From: Mycobacterium sp. 852002-40037_SCH5390672
GTDB lineage: Bacteria > Actinomycetota > Actinomycetes > Mycobacteriales > Mycobacteriaceae
NCBI RefSeq assembly: GCF_001665875.1
Contig: NZ_LZTA01000099.1
Coordinates: 1-64,000 of the forward strand
Reading direction: 5' to 3'
DNA length: 64,000 nucleotides
The notes under the pieces: model-generated
What the model was told of the DNA's origin: nothing
Databases searched by the model: none
Seen by the model: the letters and a program-made list of their open reading frames with translations, nothing else
Part shown: in pieces, positions 53,316-63,286 of the stretch
Layout: each line of letters starts with the position of its first letter
How positions within the stretch are numbered: position 1 is the first letter of the stretch
Position numbers and translations under genes: made by a program

Positions 53316-55010
53316 ATGGCCACCAGGTACCGGGAGACTGGGGCCGGTCGTGGCGTGCTGATCGGCCGTCGGGCCTGGGCGGTTTGGATCGGCGCCGGAT
53401 TGGCGGTAGTGCTGGCGGCGGGTTTCACGCTGACCGCTTGCGCAGGTAGCGCCGCGTCCCAGATCGACTACGTGGTCGACGGCCCACTGACCACCTACAA
53501 CACCAACACCGTCGTCGGCGCCGCGTCCGCCGGAGCCCAGGCATTCGCCCGCGCGCTCACCGGCTTCAGCTACCACGGGCCCGACGGGCAAGTCGTTGCC
53601 GACCGCGACTTCGGCACCATTTCGGTGGTCGGCGGCACGCCGCTGGTGCTGGACTACCAGATCGCCGACAACGCCGTCTACTCCGATGGCAAGCCGGTGA
53701 CCTGCGACGACATCGTGCTCGCCTGGGCGGCCCAGTCCGGCAAGTTTCCCGACTTCCACGCCGCCACCCAAGCCGGCTACCTCGACATCGCCAACGTCGA
53801 ATGCATGCCCGGGCAAAAGAAGGCCCGGGTGTCCTTCATCCCGGACCGCGGCGTCGTCGACTACAACCAGCTGTTCACCGCCACCTCGCTGATGCCGTCG
53901 CACGTCATCGCCGACCAACTCAACGTCGATGTGACCGCGGCCCTGCTCAGCAACAACGGGCCGCTGGTGGCTCAGATCGCGAAGCTGTGGAACACCATCT
54001 GGGACCTCAAACCCGGGGTCGACCTCAAGCATTTCCCGTCGTCGGGGCCGTACAAAATCGAATCCATCCTCGATGGCGGCGCGGTGGTGCTCGTCGCCAA
54101 CGACCGGTGGTGGGGCCCCAAGGCCATCACCAAGCGGGTCACCGTGTGGTCGCAGGGACCCGACATCCAGGATCGCGTCAACAGCCGCAGCGTCGACGTG
54201 GTCGACGTCGCCGCGGGTTCTTCGGGGGCGCTGACCACGCCGGATAACTACGAGCGCTCCGATGGACCGTCGAATGGCGTCGAGCAACTGATCTTCGCCC
54301 CACAGGGGCCGCTGGCGGCGTCCAAGGCCCGCCGCGCGGTCGCGCTGTGCACGCCGCGCGACACACTGGCCAAGGACGCGGGAGCGCCGATCGCCAACTC
54401 CCGCTTGGAACCGGCCGCCGATGATGCGGCGTCGGCCGCCGACGGGGCCGCCGAGGCCGACCCGTTCAAGAAGGCCGATCCGGTCGCCGCGCGCAACGCG
54501 CTGGGCGGTGCGCCGATGACGGTACGGATCGGCTACCAGGGACCGAATGCGCGGCTCGCGGTCAACGTCGGCGTCATCACCAAAGCGTGCGCCGCGGCCG
54601 GTATCACCGTCGTCGGCGTCACCCTGGACGGCCCGGGGCCCCTGGCGCTCGAGGACGGAAAGATCGACGCGCTGCTGGCCAGCACCGGCGGTGCCACCGG
54701 CAGCGGGTCGACGGGGTCGTCGGCGCTGGATGCCTACGCCCTGCACACCGGCAACGGCAACAACCTCTCCAGATACACGAATCCCCAGGTCGACAACGCA
54801 ATCGGCGCGCTGGCAGTCTCGGCCGACACCGCCGAGCGAGCCAGGCTGCTGACCGAAACCGCCCCGGTACTGTGGGGCGACATGCCCACCCTGCCGCTGT
54901 ACCGGCAGCAGCGCACGCTGCTGACCTCCAAGAAGATGTACGCGGTGAGCAAGAACCCCACTCGTTGGGGCGCGGGCTGGAACATGGACCGATGGGCCCT
55001 GGTGCAGTGA
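53316..55010 (+). CDS. Lipoprotein, solute-binding protein family 5 (Rv2585c-like)
   Basis: A 564-residue exported lipoprotein. The signal peptide (about 15-41) ends in the lipobox LTAC (lipidated Cys42). The mature part has the fold of oligopeptide-binding proteins (DppA/OppA): [22 protein letters not shown], then [12 protein letters not shown] and a C-terminal [12 protein letters not shown]. It has no permease or ATPase genes nearby. Being 6 bases after secF and before apt, it may serve a conserved envelope role rather than ordinary peptide uptake. A small Ala/Asp-rich insertion is seen around residue 370. Confidence 0.9.
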   Translation: MATRYRETGAGRGVLIGRRAWAVWIGAGLAVVLAAGFTLTACAGSAASQIDYVVDGPLTTYNTNTVVGAASAGAQAFARALTGFSYHGPDGQVVADRDFGTISVVGGTPLVLDYQIADNAVYSDGKPVTCDDIVLAWAAQSGKFPDFHAATQAGYLDIANVECMPGQKKARVSFIPDRGVVDYNQLFTATSLMPSHVIADQLNVDVTAALLSNNGPLVAQIAKLWNTIWDLKPGVDLKHFPSSGPYKIESILDGGAVVLVANDRWWGPKAITKRVTVWSQGPDIQDRVNSRSVDVVDVAAGSSGALTTPDNYERSDGPSNGVEQLIFAPQGPLAASKARRAVALCTPRDTLAKDAGAPIANSRLEPAADDAASAADGAAEADPFKKADPVAARNALGGAPMTVRIGYQGPNARLAVNVGVITKACAAAGITVVGVTLDGPGPLALEDGKIDALLASTGGATGSGSTGSSALDAYALHTGNGNNLSRYTNPQVDNAIGALAVSADTAERARLLTETAPVLWGDMPTLPLYRQQRTLLTSKKMYAVSKNPTRWGAGWNMDRWALVQ

Positions 55011-55017
55011 GGTTCCC

Positions 55018-55560
55018 ATGACGAACGCCGGCGAGCGAGCGCCGGTGGCCGAGCTGATCGAGTCGCTGACGCGCAAGGTGGCCGATTTCCCCAAGCCGGG
55101 GATCCAGTTCAAGGACCTCACCCCGCTGTTCGCCGACGCCACGGCGATGACGGCGATCACCGGCGCGTTAGCCGAGCTCGCGTCCGGAGCCGATCTGGTG
55201 GCCGGCATCGAGGCCCGCGGGTTTCTGGTGGCGGCGGCCGTCGCCGACCGGCTGCAGACCGGCGTGCTGGCCATTCGCAAGGCCGGGAAACTGCCGCCGC
55301 CCGTACACGCCGAGCAGTACGACCTGGAATACGGCAGCGCGACGCTGGAGATTCCCGGCGACGGCCTCGACCTGCGCGGACGCAACATCGTGATCATCGA
55401 CGACGTGCTGGCCACCGGCGGCACCCTGGCCGCGGCCGCTCGGCTGCTCGAGCGCACCGGGGCCCACGTGATGGCGGCGGCGGTGGTCTTCGAGCTCGAC
55501 GCGCTGCGCGGCCGGGACGCGGTCGCGCCGTTGGCAGTGCACAGCCTGACTTGCGAGTAG
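55018..55560 (+). CDS. apt: Adenine phosphoribosyltransferase
   Basis: A 180-residue salvage enzyme that makes AMP from adenine and PRPP. The PRPP loop [13 protein letters not shown] lies at about 123-135, and the family's [15 protein letters not shown] is at 24-38. ATG 55018 is 8 bases after the lipoprotein stop. The rel gene follows with a 43-base gap. The order apt-rel is conserved in actinobacteria and may link purine salvage and (p)ppGpp. Confidence 0.95.
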   Translation: MTNAGERAPVAELIESLTRKVADFPKPGIQFKDLTPLFADATAMTAITGALAELASGADLVAGIEARGFLVAAAVADRLQTGVLAIRKAGKLPPPVHAEQYDLEYGSATLEIPGDGLDLRGRNIVIIDDVLATGGTLAAAARLLERTGAHVMAAAVVFELDALRGRDAVAPLAVHSLTCE

Positions 55561-55590
55561 CGCTTAGGCATTGGAGATATCCTCGGATTC

Positions 55591-55606
55591 GGAGGTGACC
55601 AACGTG
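55591..55606 (+). promoter_or_regulatory. Ribosome-binding site that sets the rel start
   Basis: GGAGGTGA (55591-55598) is an ideal Shine-Dalgarno sequence placed 8 bases before GTG 55604. The in-frame TTG 55571 further upstream has no such site, so GTG 55604 is the better start, in agreement with M. tuberculosis Rel. Confidence 0.8.
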
Positions 55607-57982
55607 GCGGAGGAAAACAGCGCGGCGCAAGCGCTCGACGCGCCGACTAAAGTCACGGAGTCGCCGGCCATCACCCAGCCGATGGAGGCTCCGGAGCCAC
55701 CGACCGAATCCCTGAAAACATCCAGCAGCGCGTCGCGGCGGGTCCGGGCCAGGCTGGCCCGCCGGATGACCGCGCAGCGCAGTACCCTCAACCCGGTCCT
55801 CGAACCGCTGGTCGCGGTGCACCGGGAGATCTACCCGAAGGCGAACGTGACGCTGCTGCAGCGCGCCTTCGAGGTCGCCGACCAGCGCCACGCCACCCAG
55901 TTGCGCCATTCGGGTGACCCCTACATCACCCACCCGCTGGCCGTCGCCACCATCCTGGCCGAATTGGGCATGGACACCACGACTTTGGTGGCCGCCCTGT
56001 TGCACGACACCGTCGAGGACACCGGGTACACCCTGGACGCCCTGTCCGAGGAATTCGGCGACGAGGTGGGCCATCTGGTCGATGGTGTGACGAAACTGGA
56101 CCGGGTGGTGCTGGGCAGCGCCGCCGAAGGCGAGACCATCCGCAAGATGATCACCGCGATGGCGCGTGATCCCCGCGTGCTGGTGATCAAGGTCGCCGAC
56201 CGGCTGCACAACATGCGCACCATGCGGTTCCTGCCGCCGGAGAAGCAGGCGCGCAAAGCCCGCGAGACGCTGGAAGTCATTGCGCCCCTTGCGCATCGGC
56301 TGGGTATGGCCAGCGTCAAGTGGGAACTGGAAGACCTGTCGTTCGCGATCTTGCATCCCAAGAAATACGAGGAGATCGTTCGGCTGGTCGCCGGGCGTGC
56401 GCCGTCGCGCGACACCTACCTGGCCAAGGTCCGCGCCGAGATCGTCAATACCCTGAACGCGTCGAAGATCAAGGCGACGGTGGAGGGCCGCCCCAAGCAC
56501 TACTGGTCGATCTACCAGAAGATGATCGTCAAGGGCCGCGACTTCGACGACATCCACGACCTGGTCGGCATCCGCATCCTGTGTGACGAGATCCGGGACT
56601 GCTATGCCGCTGTCGGCGTGGTGCATTCACTGTGGCAGCCGATGGCCGGACGGTTCAAGGACTACATCGCCCAGCCGAGATACGGCGTCTACCAGTCGTT
56701 GCACACCACCGTGGTGGGGCCGGAAGGCAAGCCGCTGGAAGTGCAGATCCGCACCCGCGACATGCACCGCACCGCCGAATACGGCATCGCCGCGCACTGG
56801 CGCTACAAGGAAGCCAAGGGGCGCAACGGTGTTCCGCATCCGCATGCCGCCGCCGAGATCGACGACATGGCCTGGATGCGCCAGCTGCTCGACTGGCAAC
56901 GGGAGGCCGCGGACCCGGGCGAATTCCTCGAGTCCTTGCGCTACGACCTTGCGGTACAAGAGATCTTCGTGTTCACCCCCAAGGGTGACGTGATCACCCT
57001 GCCCAACGGTTCCACGCCGGTGGACTTCGCTTACGCGGTGCACACCGAGGTCGGCCACCGGTGCATCGGCGCCCGGGTCAACGGCCGGCTGGTGGCGCTG
57101 GAACGCAAGCTGGAAAACGGGGAAGTCGTCGAGGTTTTCACCTCCAAGGCGGCCAACGCCGGGCCGTCGCGGGACTGGCAGCAATTCGTGGTCTCACCAC
57201 GCGCCAAGGCCAAGATCCGGCAGTGGTTCGCCAAGGAGCGCCGCGAGGAGGCACTCGAATCCGGCAAGGATGCCATGGCCCGCGAGGTGCGCCGCGGCGG
57301 ACTTCCGTTGCAGCGCTTGGTCAATGGCGAGACGCTGGGCGCGGTGGCCCGCGAGCTGCACTACACCGACGTGTCGGCGCTCTACACCGCGATCGGTGAG
57401 GGGCACGTATCGGCCCGGCACGTCGTGCAGCGGCTGCTGGCCGAGCTCGGCGGCATCGACCAGGCCGAAGAGGACCTCGCCGAACGCTCCACGCCGACAA
57501 CCATGTTGCGCCGCCCACGCAGCAGCGACGACGTCGGCGTCTCGGTTCCCGGCGCCCCGGGCGTGCTGACCAAGCTGGCGAAATGCTGCACACCGGTGCC
57601 CGGAGACCAGATCATGGGATTCGTCACCCGCGGCGGTGGCGTGAGCGTGCACCGCACCGACTGCACCAACGCCGCCTCGCTGCAGCAGCAGTCCGAGCGC
57701 ATCATCGAAGTGCATTGGGCGCCGTCACCGTCGTCGGTGTTTCTGGTGGCCATTCAGGTCGAGGCGCTCGACCGGCACCGGCTGCTGTCGGACGTCACGC
57801 GCGTCTTGGCCGACGAGAAGGTCAACATCCTGTCCGCGTCCGTCACCACCTCCGGTGACCGAGTCGCCATCAGCCGCTTCACTTTCGAGATGGGTGACCC
57901 CAAGCATCTCGGCCATCTACTCAACGTCGTGCGCAACGTCGAAGGCGTGTACGACGTCTACCGCGTGACGTCGGCGGCCTAA
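55604..57982 (+). CDS. rel: Bifunctional (p)ppGpp synthetase/hydrolase
   Basis: A 792-residue long RSH enzyme controlling the stringent response. Its HD hydrolase domain includes HDTVEDT (His134-Asp135). The synthetase domain has [13 protein letters not shown] and the RFKD motif typical of bifunctional enzymes rather than EXDD of RelA. A TGS domain ([20 protein letters not shown]), a zinc-finger-like CCTPVPGD region and a C-terminal ACT domain ([16 protein letters not shown]) follow. GTG 55604 is the start. Its TAA stop overlaps the TAG of the convergent gene by two bases. Confidence 0.96.
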   Translation: MAEENSAAQALDAPTKVTESPAITQPMEAPEPPTESLKTSSSASRRVRARLARRMTAQRSTLNPVLEPLVAVHREIYPKANVTLLQRAFEVADQRHATQLRHSGDPYITHPLAVATILAELGMDTTTLVAALLHDTVEDTGYTLDALSEEFGDEVGHLVDGVTKLDRVVLGSAAEGETIRKMITAMARDPRVLVIKVADRLHNMRTMRFLPPEKQARKARETLEVIAPLAHRLGMASVKWELEDLSFAILHPKKYEEIVRLVAGRAPSRDTYLAKVRAEIVNTLNASKIKATVEGRPKHYWSIYQKMIVKGRDFDDIHDLVGIRILCDEIRDCYAAVGVVHSLWQPMAGRFKDYIAQPRYGVYQSLHTTVVGPEGKPLEVQIRTRDMHRTAEYGIAAHWRYKEAKGRNGVPHPHAAAEIDDMAWMRQLLDWQREAADPGEFLESLRYDLAVQEIFVFTPKGDVITLPNGSTPVDFAYAVHTEVGHRCIGARVNGRLVALERKLENGEVVEVFTSKAANAGPSRDWQQFVVSPRAKAKIRQWFAKERREEALESGKDAMAREVRRGGLPLQRLVNGETLGAVARELHYTDVSALYTAIGEGHVSARHVVQRLLAELGGIDQAEEDLAERSTPTTMLRRPRSSDDVGVSVPGAPGVLTKLAKCCTPVPGDQIMGFVTRGGGVSVHRTDCTNAASLQQQSERIIEVHWAPSPSSVFLVAIQVEALDRHRLLSDVTRVLADEKVNILSASVTTSGDRVAISRFTFEMGDPKHLGHLLNVVRNVEGVYDVYRVTSAA

Positions 57983-58347
57983 CGGCGGTTGGGCGAGCGC
58001 CGCCGCGGCGAGGGCATCCTGGCGACTTTGGTGTCGGACTCGTGTTGATCCTCCAGAACGATGACACCCTCGGCGTCACTGCCCACCGGTTTGGCAGCGC
58101 CCTCGAGCACCTCTCCGACAACACGAACCGCCTTCGGCAGCGCGGTGTTGGTCAAGACTTTGTAGAGGGGCACCGCCGCGATGAACAGCGCCAGCGGCGA
58201 TTCGATCAGTCCCAATCCGGTGGCCACCGCCAGGCCACCGAAATACCCGATTGACCGGGGCACGTCCACCTCGACGGTGCCCACCTGTACTTCCAGAACA
58301 TTCTCCGGTGCTCCGAACCGGATCTCCATCGCGCTGTTGGCCGCCAT
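57979..58347 (-). CDS. Small protein with a hydrophobic centre, unknown function
   Basis: A 122-residue protein. The N-terminal 30 residues are polar and beta-like ([23 protein letters not shown]). A hydrophobic section (about 34-66; [29 protein letters not shown]) could cross the membrane once or twice. The C-terminal tail is basic (RRRSPNRR). ATG 58347 has GGAGGGG upstream. It lies 54 bases after the kinase-cyclophilin gene in the same direction and could be its operon partner. No family is recognised. Confidence 0.72.
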   Translation of the reverse strand: MAANSAMEIRFGAPENVLEVQVGTVEVDVPRSIGYFGGLAVATGLGLIESPLALFIAAVPLYKVLTNTALPKAVRVVGEVLEGAAKPVGSDAEGVIVLEDQHESDTKVARMPSPRRRSPNRR

Positions 58348-58401
58348 GACACCCCTCCTGCTTGGTGTTGAACGACAGGGGGGTACCCGGTGTGGCTCCT
58401 T

Positions 58402-60177
58402 CTAGCTGAGGCGCACCGAGGTGATCTTCACCGGGTTGGTCGGCGCACCGCTTTGACGGTTGCCGGCGATGCCGGCCCGGGCGATCTTGTCCAGCGTCGC
58501 CAGCCCCGCCTGGTCGATGGTGCCCAACACCGTGCTCTGGGGTTCCATCTCGGAATCCCGGAAGATCAGGGCGAATTGGCTGCCGTTGGTGTTGGGTCCC
58601 TCGGTTGCCATGACGATGGTGCCGCGCGGATACACCACGGTCGCCCGCAGTGCGGGGTCGTCGGGCTTGTATTGATTCGAGGGATATTCGTCGGCGAATT
58701 CGTAACCGGGACCACCCGACCCGTCCACATCGGGGCCGCCACACAACAGGGATCCGCCATCTTGGGAGCTGATCAGCCGGGCGCACTGGGTGTTGTCGAA
58801 GAATTGCTGCCTGACCAGGCTGATGAAACTGTTCACCGTGCACGGTGACTCGGAGTTGGCGAGCTGGATGGCGATGTCACCGAAGTTGGTGGAGATGACG
58901 GCACCGATCTGCGGGGGATCGGTGGACACCCGGCCCGACGGGGGTGGGTTCACCGGGCGCGTGGCCGGATCCGGCACCGAGCGATATTGGCAGTTGGCCC
59001 CCACATCGGGCGGCGGTGCGAACGCCGGCAATGGCGGCACCGTCGCCGCCGCCGGGCCGCTGGAACCGGGGTTTGATCCGGTCCTGCCGGGCACCCGGGC
59101 CCTGGTCTGAGCCGAGGATGCCGCGCTGTCAGCGGAGCCGTGACTCTGGCTCACCAAGGCGATGACCAAGGCCGCCACCGCGGCCAGCGCCAGGGCCGAT
59201 GCGCCGACGATGCCCACCAGCAAACGCCTCGAATGCGTTGGGCGGCCTTGGTGCAGCCGCGGATCGGGTTGGTTGTCCGGCGGGGGAGCGGCGGGTCCCG
59301 GCGGGTAGGCACCGGTCGGCTCCGACGGCGCGGCCCCGATCGGCCCGGTCGCCGGATTCGGCAGCGCGGCCCTGGCGGCCTCGGCGAGCTCCATCGCCGT
59401 CTGATACCGCTGTTCGGGTTCCTTGACCATGCCGCGGGCAACGATGGCGTCGAAGGCCGGAGGCACCCCGGGGGCGATCGCGGACGGTCGCGGCGGCGGA
59501 GCGTTCAGGTGCGCGTTGAGCTGTTCTTCGAGGCTGTCCCCCGCGAAGGGGCGCTGCCCGGTCAGGCACTCATGCAAGACGCAGGCCAACGAGTAGACGT
59601 CAGCACGGTGATCCGTTTTGCCTTTGAAGCGCTCGGGCGCCATGTACGCGACGGTGCCCATCGTGGCACCGGTCTGCGTGAGCGCAGTGTCGGCCTCCGC
59701 GCGGGCAAGGCCGAAGTCGATCAAATAGACGAAATTGCGTGCGGTGGTGACCAAGATGTTCATCGGTTTGATGTCACGATGGATCAACCCCGCCTGTTGT
59801 GCGCTATCCAGCGCCGCCGCAACCTGTTCGATCACCGCGACCGTCTGCTCCGGGCTGAGCCGGCCGCCGTTTTCGGTGATGTAGTGCGACAGGTCGCGGC
59901 CCTCGATCAGCCGCATGTCGACGTAGAGCCGGCCGTCGATCTCGCCATAACCGTGGATCGGCACCACGTGCGGGTCGGTGAGCCCGGCCGCGATGCGGGC
60001 CTCCCGGCGGAAACGGTGCTGGAAGTCCTGATCCTCCGCCAGATGCGGCGGGAGCACTTTGAGAGCCACCACCCGGTCCGTGGTTGCGTCGTAGGCCCGG
60101 TATACGCGTCCCATGCCGCCGCGTCCCAACAACTCCAGTATTCGGTAATGACCGAATGAGTCCGGATCCAGATTCAC
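58402..60177 (-). CDS. Transmembrane Ser/Thr protein kinase fused to a C-terminal cyclophilin domain
   Basis: A 591-residue PknB-type receptor kinase. The cytosolic kinase domain (about 8-270) is complete: glycine loop LGRGGMGRV (17-25), Lys40, Glu59, HRD (Asp135), Asn140, DFG (154-156), a Thr-rich activation loop (165-176) and APE (180-182). After a Pro-rich juxtamembrane segment comes a membrane helix (318-343). A Pro-rich linker then leads to an extracellular cyclophilin-type peptidyl-prolyl isomerase domain (about 425-590). That domain and its linker (PDVGANCQY, SPCTVNSF, GSGGPGYEFADEYP, NTNGSQF) match the adjacent PpiB. Some isomerase residues are altered: FHR is CAR (Arg467 kept), and the usual Gln is Leu478. 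GTG 60177 is chosen. It lies 74 bases after ppiB. It could sense or fold cell-wall proteins and signal inward. Confidence 0.93.
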   Translation of the reverse strand: MNLDPDSFGHYRILELLGRGGMGRVYRAYDATTDRVVALKVLPPHLAEDQDFQHRFRREARIAAGLTDPHVVPIHGYGEIDGRLYVDMRLIEGRDLSHYITENGGRLSPEQTVAVIEQVAAALDSAQQAGLIHRDIKPMNILVTTARNFVYLIDFGLARAEADTALTQTGATMGTVAYMAPERFKGKTDHRADVYSLACVLHECLTGQRPFAGDSLEEQLNAHLNAPPPRPSAIAPGVPPAFDAIVARGMVKEPEQRYQTAMELAEAARAALPNPATGPIGAAPSEPTGAYPPGPAAPPPDNQPDPRLHQGRPTHSRRLLVGIVGASALALAAVAALVIALVSQSHGSADSAASSAQTRARVPGRTGSNPGSSGPAAATVPPLPAFAPPPDVGANCQYRSVPDPATRPVNPPPSGRVSTDPPQIGAVISTNFGDIAIQLANSESPCTVNSFISLVRQQFFDNTQCARLISSQDGGSLLCGGPDVDGSGGPGYEFADEYPSNQYKPDDPALRATVVYPRGTIVMATEGPNTNGSQFALIFRDSEMEPQSTVLGTIDQAGLATLDKIARAGIAGNRQSGAPTNPVKITSVRLS

Positions 60178-60251
60178 CCAACGACCATAAGCCGTCGACG
60201 GTGCACGTCGGGCGAATCCCGCCAATCAGAGGCAGTTTCGCGCCGTGCGGC

Positions 60252-61145
60252 CTAGTCGAGCAGCAGCGAGGTGATGGTCACCTCGCTCGCCGGCGCCCCG
60301 TCTTCACCGCCGCCCGCGACCCCGGCCTTGGCGATCTTGTCCAGGGTGGCCAGCCCGTCGGGCTGGATGGTGCCGAACACGGTGTATTGCGGCGGTAGCT
60401 GGGAGTCCTTGTACACCAGGAAGAATTGGCTGCCGTTGGTGCCGGGCCCCGCGTTGGCCATGGCCAGCGTGCCGCGCGGATAGAGCACGGGCTCCTGCGC
60501 CTTGGGATCATTCGGCGGATACTGGTCGGTCGGGTATTCGTTGGCGAATTGATAGCCCGGACCGCCGGTGCCGTCGCCCTTGGGGTCGCCGCACTGCAGG
60601 ACGCCCAGGCCCTGCGAGGTGGTCAGCCGGTGGCATTTGGTGTTGTCGAAGTATTTCTGGCCGATCAGGCTCGCGAAACTGTTGACCGTGCACGGTGATT
60701 CGTTGTTCGCCAGCATCAGACCGATGTGACCTTGGTTGGTCACCATGCTGGCGCTCACCTGGGCCGGATCGGTCGGAACCTTGCCGGTCCGTGGCGGCTT
60801 GACCTGCTTGGCCGCCGGCTCGGAGGAGGCCGGGTACTGACAGTTGGCGCCCACGTCGGCCGACGGCTTGAACGGCGGCAGCGGCGCAACCTGACTCGGC
60901 TGCCCGGGAGTCGTCGTCTCCGGTGAGCTGCTGGCGCTGGTGGTTGTCGACGCCGCGGTGTTGCTCTTGTGGTCGTGCTTGGTGTTGACGATCGTGATCA
61001 CCACCGCCACGGCCACGGCCACGGCGACGATCGAGGCGGCCGCGATCAGCGCGATCCGGCGCGTCTTGGCTTGCTTCGCGCGCCGCTCCAGCTGCCGTTC
61101 GAGCTTGCGTTTGGCGTTGGCACGTCGCTGTTCGTTGGTCGGCAC
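60252..61145 (-). CDS. ppiB: Membrane-anchored cyclophilin-type peptidyl-prolyl isomerase
   Basis: A 297-residue exported isomerase. It has a basic N-terminus (RRANAKRKLERQLERRAKQAK), one membrane helix (31-53), a Thr/Ser/Pro linker and an extracellular cyclophilin domain (about 125-297). The active site keeps Cys-His-Arg (CHRL) and the Gln of VLQCGDPKGDG, and NGSQFFLV, so activity is likely. It would help fold secreted proteins. GTG 61145 with GGAGG upstream agrees with the M. tuberculosis protein (Rv2582). It stands just upstream of the kinase-cyclophilin gene, to whose C-terminal half it is clearly related. Confidence 0.94.
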   Translation of the reverse strand: MPTNEQRRANAKRKLERQLERRAKQAKTRRIALIAAASIVAVAVAVAVVITIVNTKHDHKSNTAASTTTSASSSPETTTPGQPSQVAPLPPFKPSADVGANCQYPASSEPAAKQVKPPRTGKVPTDPAQVSASMVTNQGHIGLMLANNESPCTVNSFASLIGQKYFDNTKCHRLTTSQGLGVLQCGDPKGDGTGGPGYQFANEYPTDQYPPNDPKAQEPVLYPRGTLAMANAGPGTNGSQFFLVYKDSQLPPQYTVFGTIQPDGLATLDKIAKAGVAGGGEDGAPASEVTITSLLLD

Positions 61146-61263
61146 GGCCGCTATGCCTCCATGTTTGGTGAGTTGGAGCCTCTCTAAACCGGTGAGGTGC
61201 CAGCTCAGGCTAATGTGGGCGCCGCGACTCGTGTCAAGTGGGGCCCGTGGGAAACTGGGAACC

Positions 61264-61929
61264 GTGTTGATCACCGGATTTCCCGCCGGCATGTTGCAGT
61301 GCAACTGCTATGTGCTGGCGCAGGGGCCAGGAACGGATGCCGTCATCGTGGATCCCGGGCAGCGGGTGATGGGCCCGTTGCGAAACATCCTGGACAAGAA
61401 CCGGCTGACGCCGGCCGCGGTGTTGCTGACCCACGGGCACATCGACCACATGTGGTCGGCGCAGAAGGTGTCCGACACCTACGGTTGTCCGACCTACATC
61501 CATCCCGAGGACAGGTTCATGCTCACAGACCCGATCTATGGCCTGGGCCCACGCCTGGCGCAGATGGTGGCGGGTGCCTTCTGGCGGGAGCCCAGGCAGG
61601 TCGTCGAGCTGGACCGCGACGGCGACAAGCTCGACCTGGGCAGCGTGACCGTCAACGTCGACCACACGCCCGGACACACCCGCGGGTCGGTGATCTTCCG
61701 GGTGTCGTCCGACGAGGACGCCGAAGACTACGTTTTTACCGGTGACACGCTCTTCGAGCGTGCGGTGGGGCGCACCGACCTGTTCGGCGGCAGTGGCCGC
61801 GACTTGCTGACCTCGATCGTCGACAAACTTCTGGTGCTCGACGACAAGACCGTGGTGCTGCCCGGGCACGGCAACTCCACCACGATCGGCGCCGAGCGGC
61901 GCCTCAACCCGTTCCTCGAGGGCCTGTAG
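61264..61929 (+). CDS. Metallo-beta-lactamase fold hydrolase, glyoxalase II-like
   Basis: A 221-residue metal hydrolase of the hydroxyacylglutathione-hydrolase type (Rv2581c). The metal motif HGHIDH (His57, His59, Asp61, His62) is intact, followed by HTPGHTRGSV, FTGDTLF and LPGHGNSTTI supplying the remaining ligands. Mycobacteria lack glutathione, so the thiol substrate may be a mycothiol thioester. GTG 61264 follows GGGAA. The hisS gene starts 3 bases after the stop, giving a conserved pair. Confidence 0.92.
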   Translation: MLITGFPAGMLQCNCYVLAQGPGTDAVIVDPGQRVMGPLRNILDKNRLTPAAVLLTHGHIDHMWSAQKVSDTYGCPTYIHPEDRFMLTDPIYGLGPRLAQMVAGAFWREPRQVVELDRDGDKLDLGSVTVNVDHTPGHTRGSVIFRVSSDEDAEDYVFTGDTLFERAVGRTDLFGGSGRDLLTSIVDKLLVLDDKTVVLPGHGNSTTIGAERRLNPFLEGL

Positions 61930-61932
61930 CCC

Positions 61933-63204
61933 GTGCCGGAATTCTCAGCCTTCTCCGCGCCCAAAGGGGTACCGGACTACGTCCCGCCCGACTCGGCGCA
62001 GTTCGTCGCGGTGCGCGACGGCTTGCTCGGTGCGGCCCGCCGGGCCGGCTACGGCGACATCGAGCTGCCCATCTTCGAAGACACCGGCCTGTTCGCCCGC
62101 GGCGTCGGTGAATCCACCGACGTGGTGTCCAAGGAGATGTACACGTTCGCCGACCGCGGCAACCGCTCGGTCACGCTGCGGCCCGAGGGAACCGCCGGCG
62201 TGGTGCGCGCGGTGATCGAACACAACCTGGACCGCGGGGCGCTGCCGGTCAAACTCTGCTACGCGGGGCCGTTCTTCCGCTACGAACGCCCGCAGGCCGG
62301 CCGCTACCGCCAGCTGCAGCAGGTCGGCGTGGAGGCGATCGGCGTCGACGACCCGGCGCTGGATGCCGAGGTGATCACCATCGCCGACGCGGGCTTCCGG
62401 TCACTCGGGCTCGACGGATTCCGCCTGGAGATCACCTCGCTGGGCGATGACAGCTGCCGTCCGCAGTACCGGGAACTGTTGCAGGACTTCCTCTTCGCGC
62501 TCGACCTGGACGAGGAAACGCGACGGCGGGCGCAGATCAATCCGCTGCGGGTGCTCGATGACAAGCGGCCCGAGGTGCGCGCCATGACCGCCGACGCACC
62601 GGTGCTGCTCGATCACCTGTCCGACGCGGCCAAGCAGCACTTCGACACCGTGCTGGCGCACCTGGATGCGATGGCAGTGCCCTACGTCATCAACCCGCGC
62701 ATGGTCCGCGGGCTGGACTACTACACCAAGACCACGTTCGAGTTCGTGCACGACGGCCTGGGCGCGCAGTCCGGCATCGGTGGTGGCGGCCGCTACGACG
62801 GCCTGATGCACCAGCTCGGCGGACAAGACCTGTCCGGCATCGGGTTTGGGCTCGGTGTGGACCGTACGCTGTTGGCGCTGCGTGCAGAGGGCAAGAGCGT
62901 GGGGGAGACCGCGCGCTGCGAGGTGTTCGGCGTGCCGCTGAGCGAGCAGGCCAAGTTGCGCCTGGCGGTGCTGGCCGCGCAGTTGCGCGGCGGCGGTGTG
63001 CGCGTCGACCTGGCCTACGGTGACCGCGGACTCAAGGGCGCGATGCGCGCGGCCGATCGCTCCGGTGCCCGGATCGCGCTGGTCCTCGGCGACCGGGATA
63101 TCGAGTCCGGCACCGTCGGGGTGAAGGATCTCGGGTCCGGCGAGCAGGTCTCCGTTGCGTTGGATTCCGTTGTCGCCGAAGTGCTTTCACGACTTCGTCG
63201 GTAG
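61933..63204 (+). CDS. hisS: Histidyl-tRNA synthetase
   Basis: A 423-residue class II synthetase. Motif 1 is near the start ([10 protein letters not shown]...), motif 2 is [17 protein letters not shown], the histidine-A loop is [15 protein letters not shown], and motif 3 is [15 protein letters not shown]. The C-terminal anticodon-binding domain follows ([19 protein letters not shown]). GTG 61933 begins 3 bases after the glyoxalase gene. It ends before a 74-base gap leading to the SOS-regulated 13E12 gene. Confidence 0.97.
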   Translation: MPEFSAFSAPKGVPDYVPPDSAQFVAVRDGLLGAARRAGYGDIELPIFEDTGLFARGVGESTDVVSKEMYTFADRGNRSVTLRPEGTAGVVRAVIEHNLDRGALPVKLCYAGPFFRYERPQAGRYRQLQQVGVEAIGVDDPALDAEVITIADAGFRSLGLDGFRLEITSLGDDSCRPQYRELLQDFLFALDLDEETRRRAQINPLRVLDDKRPEVRAMTADAPVLLDHLSDAAKQHFDTVLAHLDAMAVPYVINPRMVRGLDYYTKTTFEFVHDGLGAQSGIGGGGRYDGLMHQLGGQDLSGIGFGLGVDRTLLALRAEGKSVGETARCEVFGVPLSEQAKLRLAVLAAQLRGGGVRVDLAYGDRGLKGAMRAADRSGARIALVLGDRDIESGTVGVKDLGSGEQVSVALDSVVAEVLSRLRR

Positions 63205-63270
63205 GCGTTACGGGGATGCCCGGCGCTCCCCGAGTGGCGCGCCGGCCCTTGTCGGACTCCGGTGGCATAC

Positions 63271-63286
63271 TCGAACCTATGTTCGA
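63271..63286 (+). promoter_or_regulatory. Perfect LexA (SOS) box overlapping a start codon
   Basis: TCGAAC-CTAT-GTTCGA matches the mycobacterial LexA consensus TCGAAC-N4-GTTCGA at all fixed positions. The ATG of the 13E12-type gene (63279-63281) lies inside it, at the junction of the spacer and the second arm. Several 13E12 genes are known SOS targets in M. tuberculosis. Confidence 0.9.

Noticed and set aside
53022-55571. An 849-codon open frame on the minus strand
   Set aside because: It lies antisense to secF, the lipoprotein gene and apt, all of which have clear families. The translated sequence has no domain.
55571-55603. TTG 55571 as the rel start
   Set aside because: There is no ribosome-binding site, whereas GGAGGTGA is ideally placed for GTG 55604.
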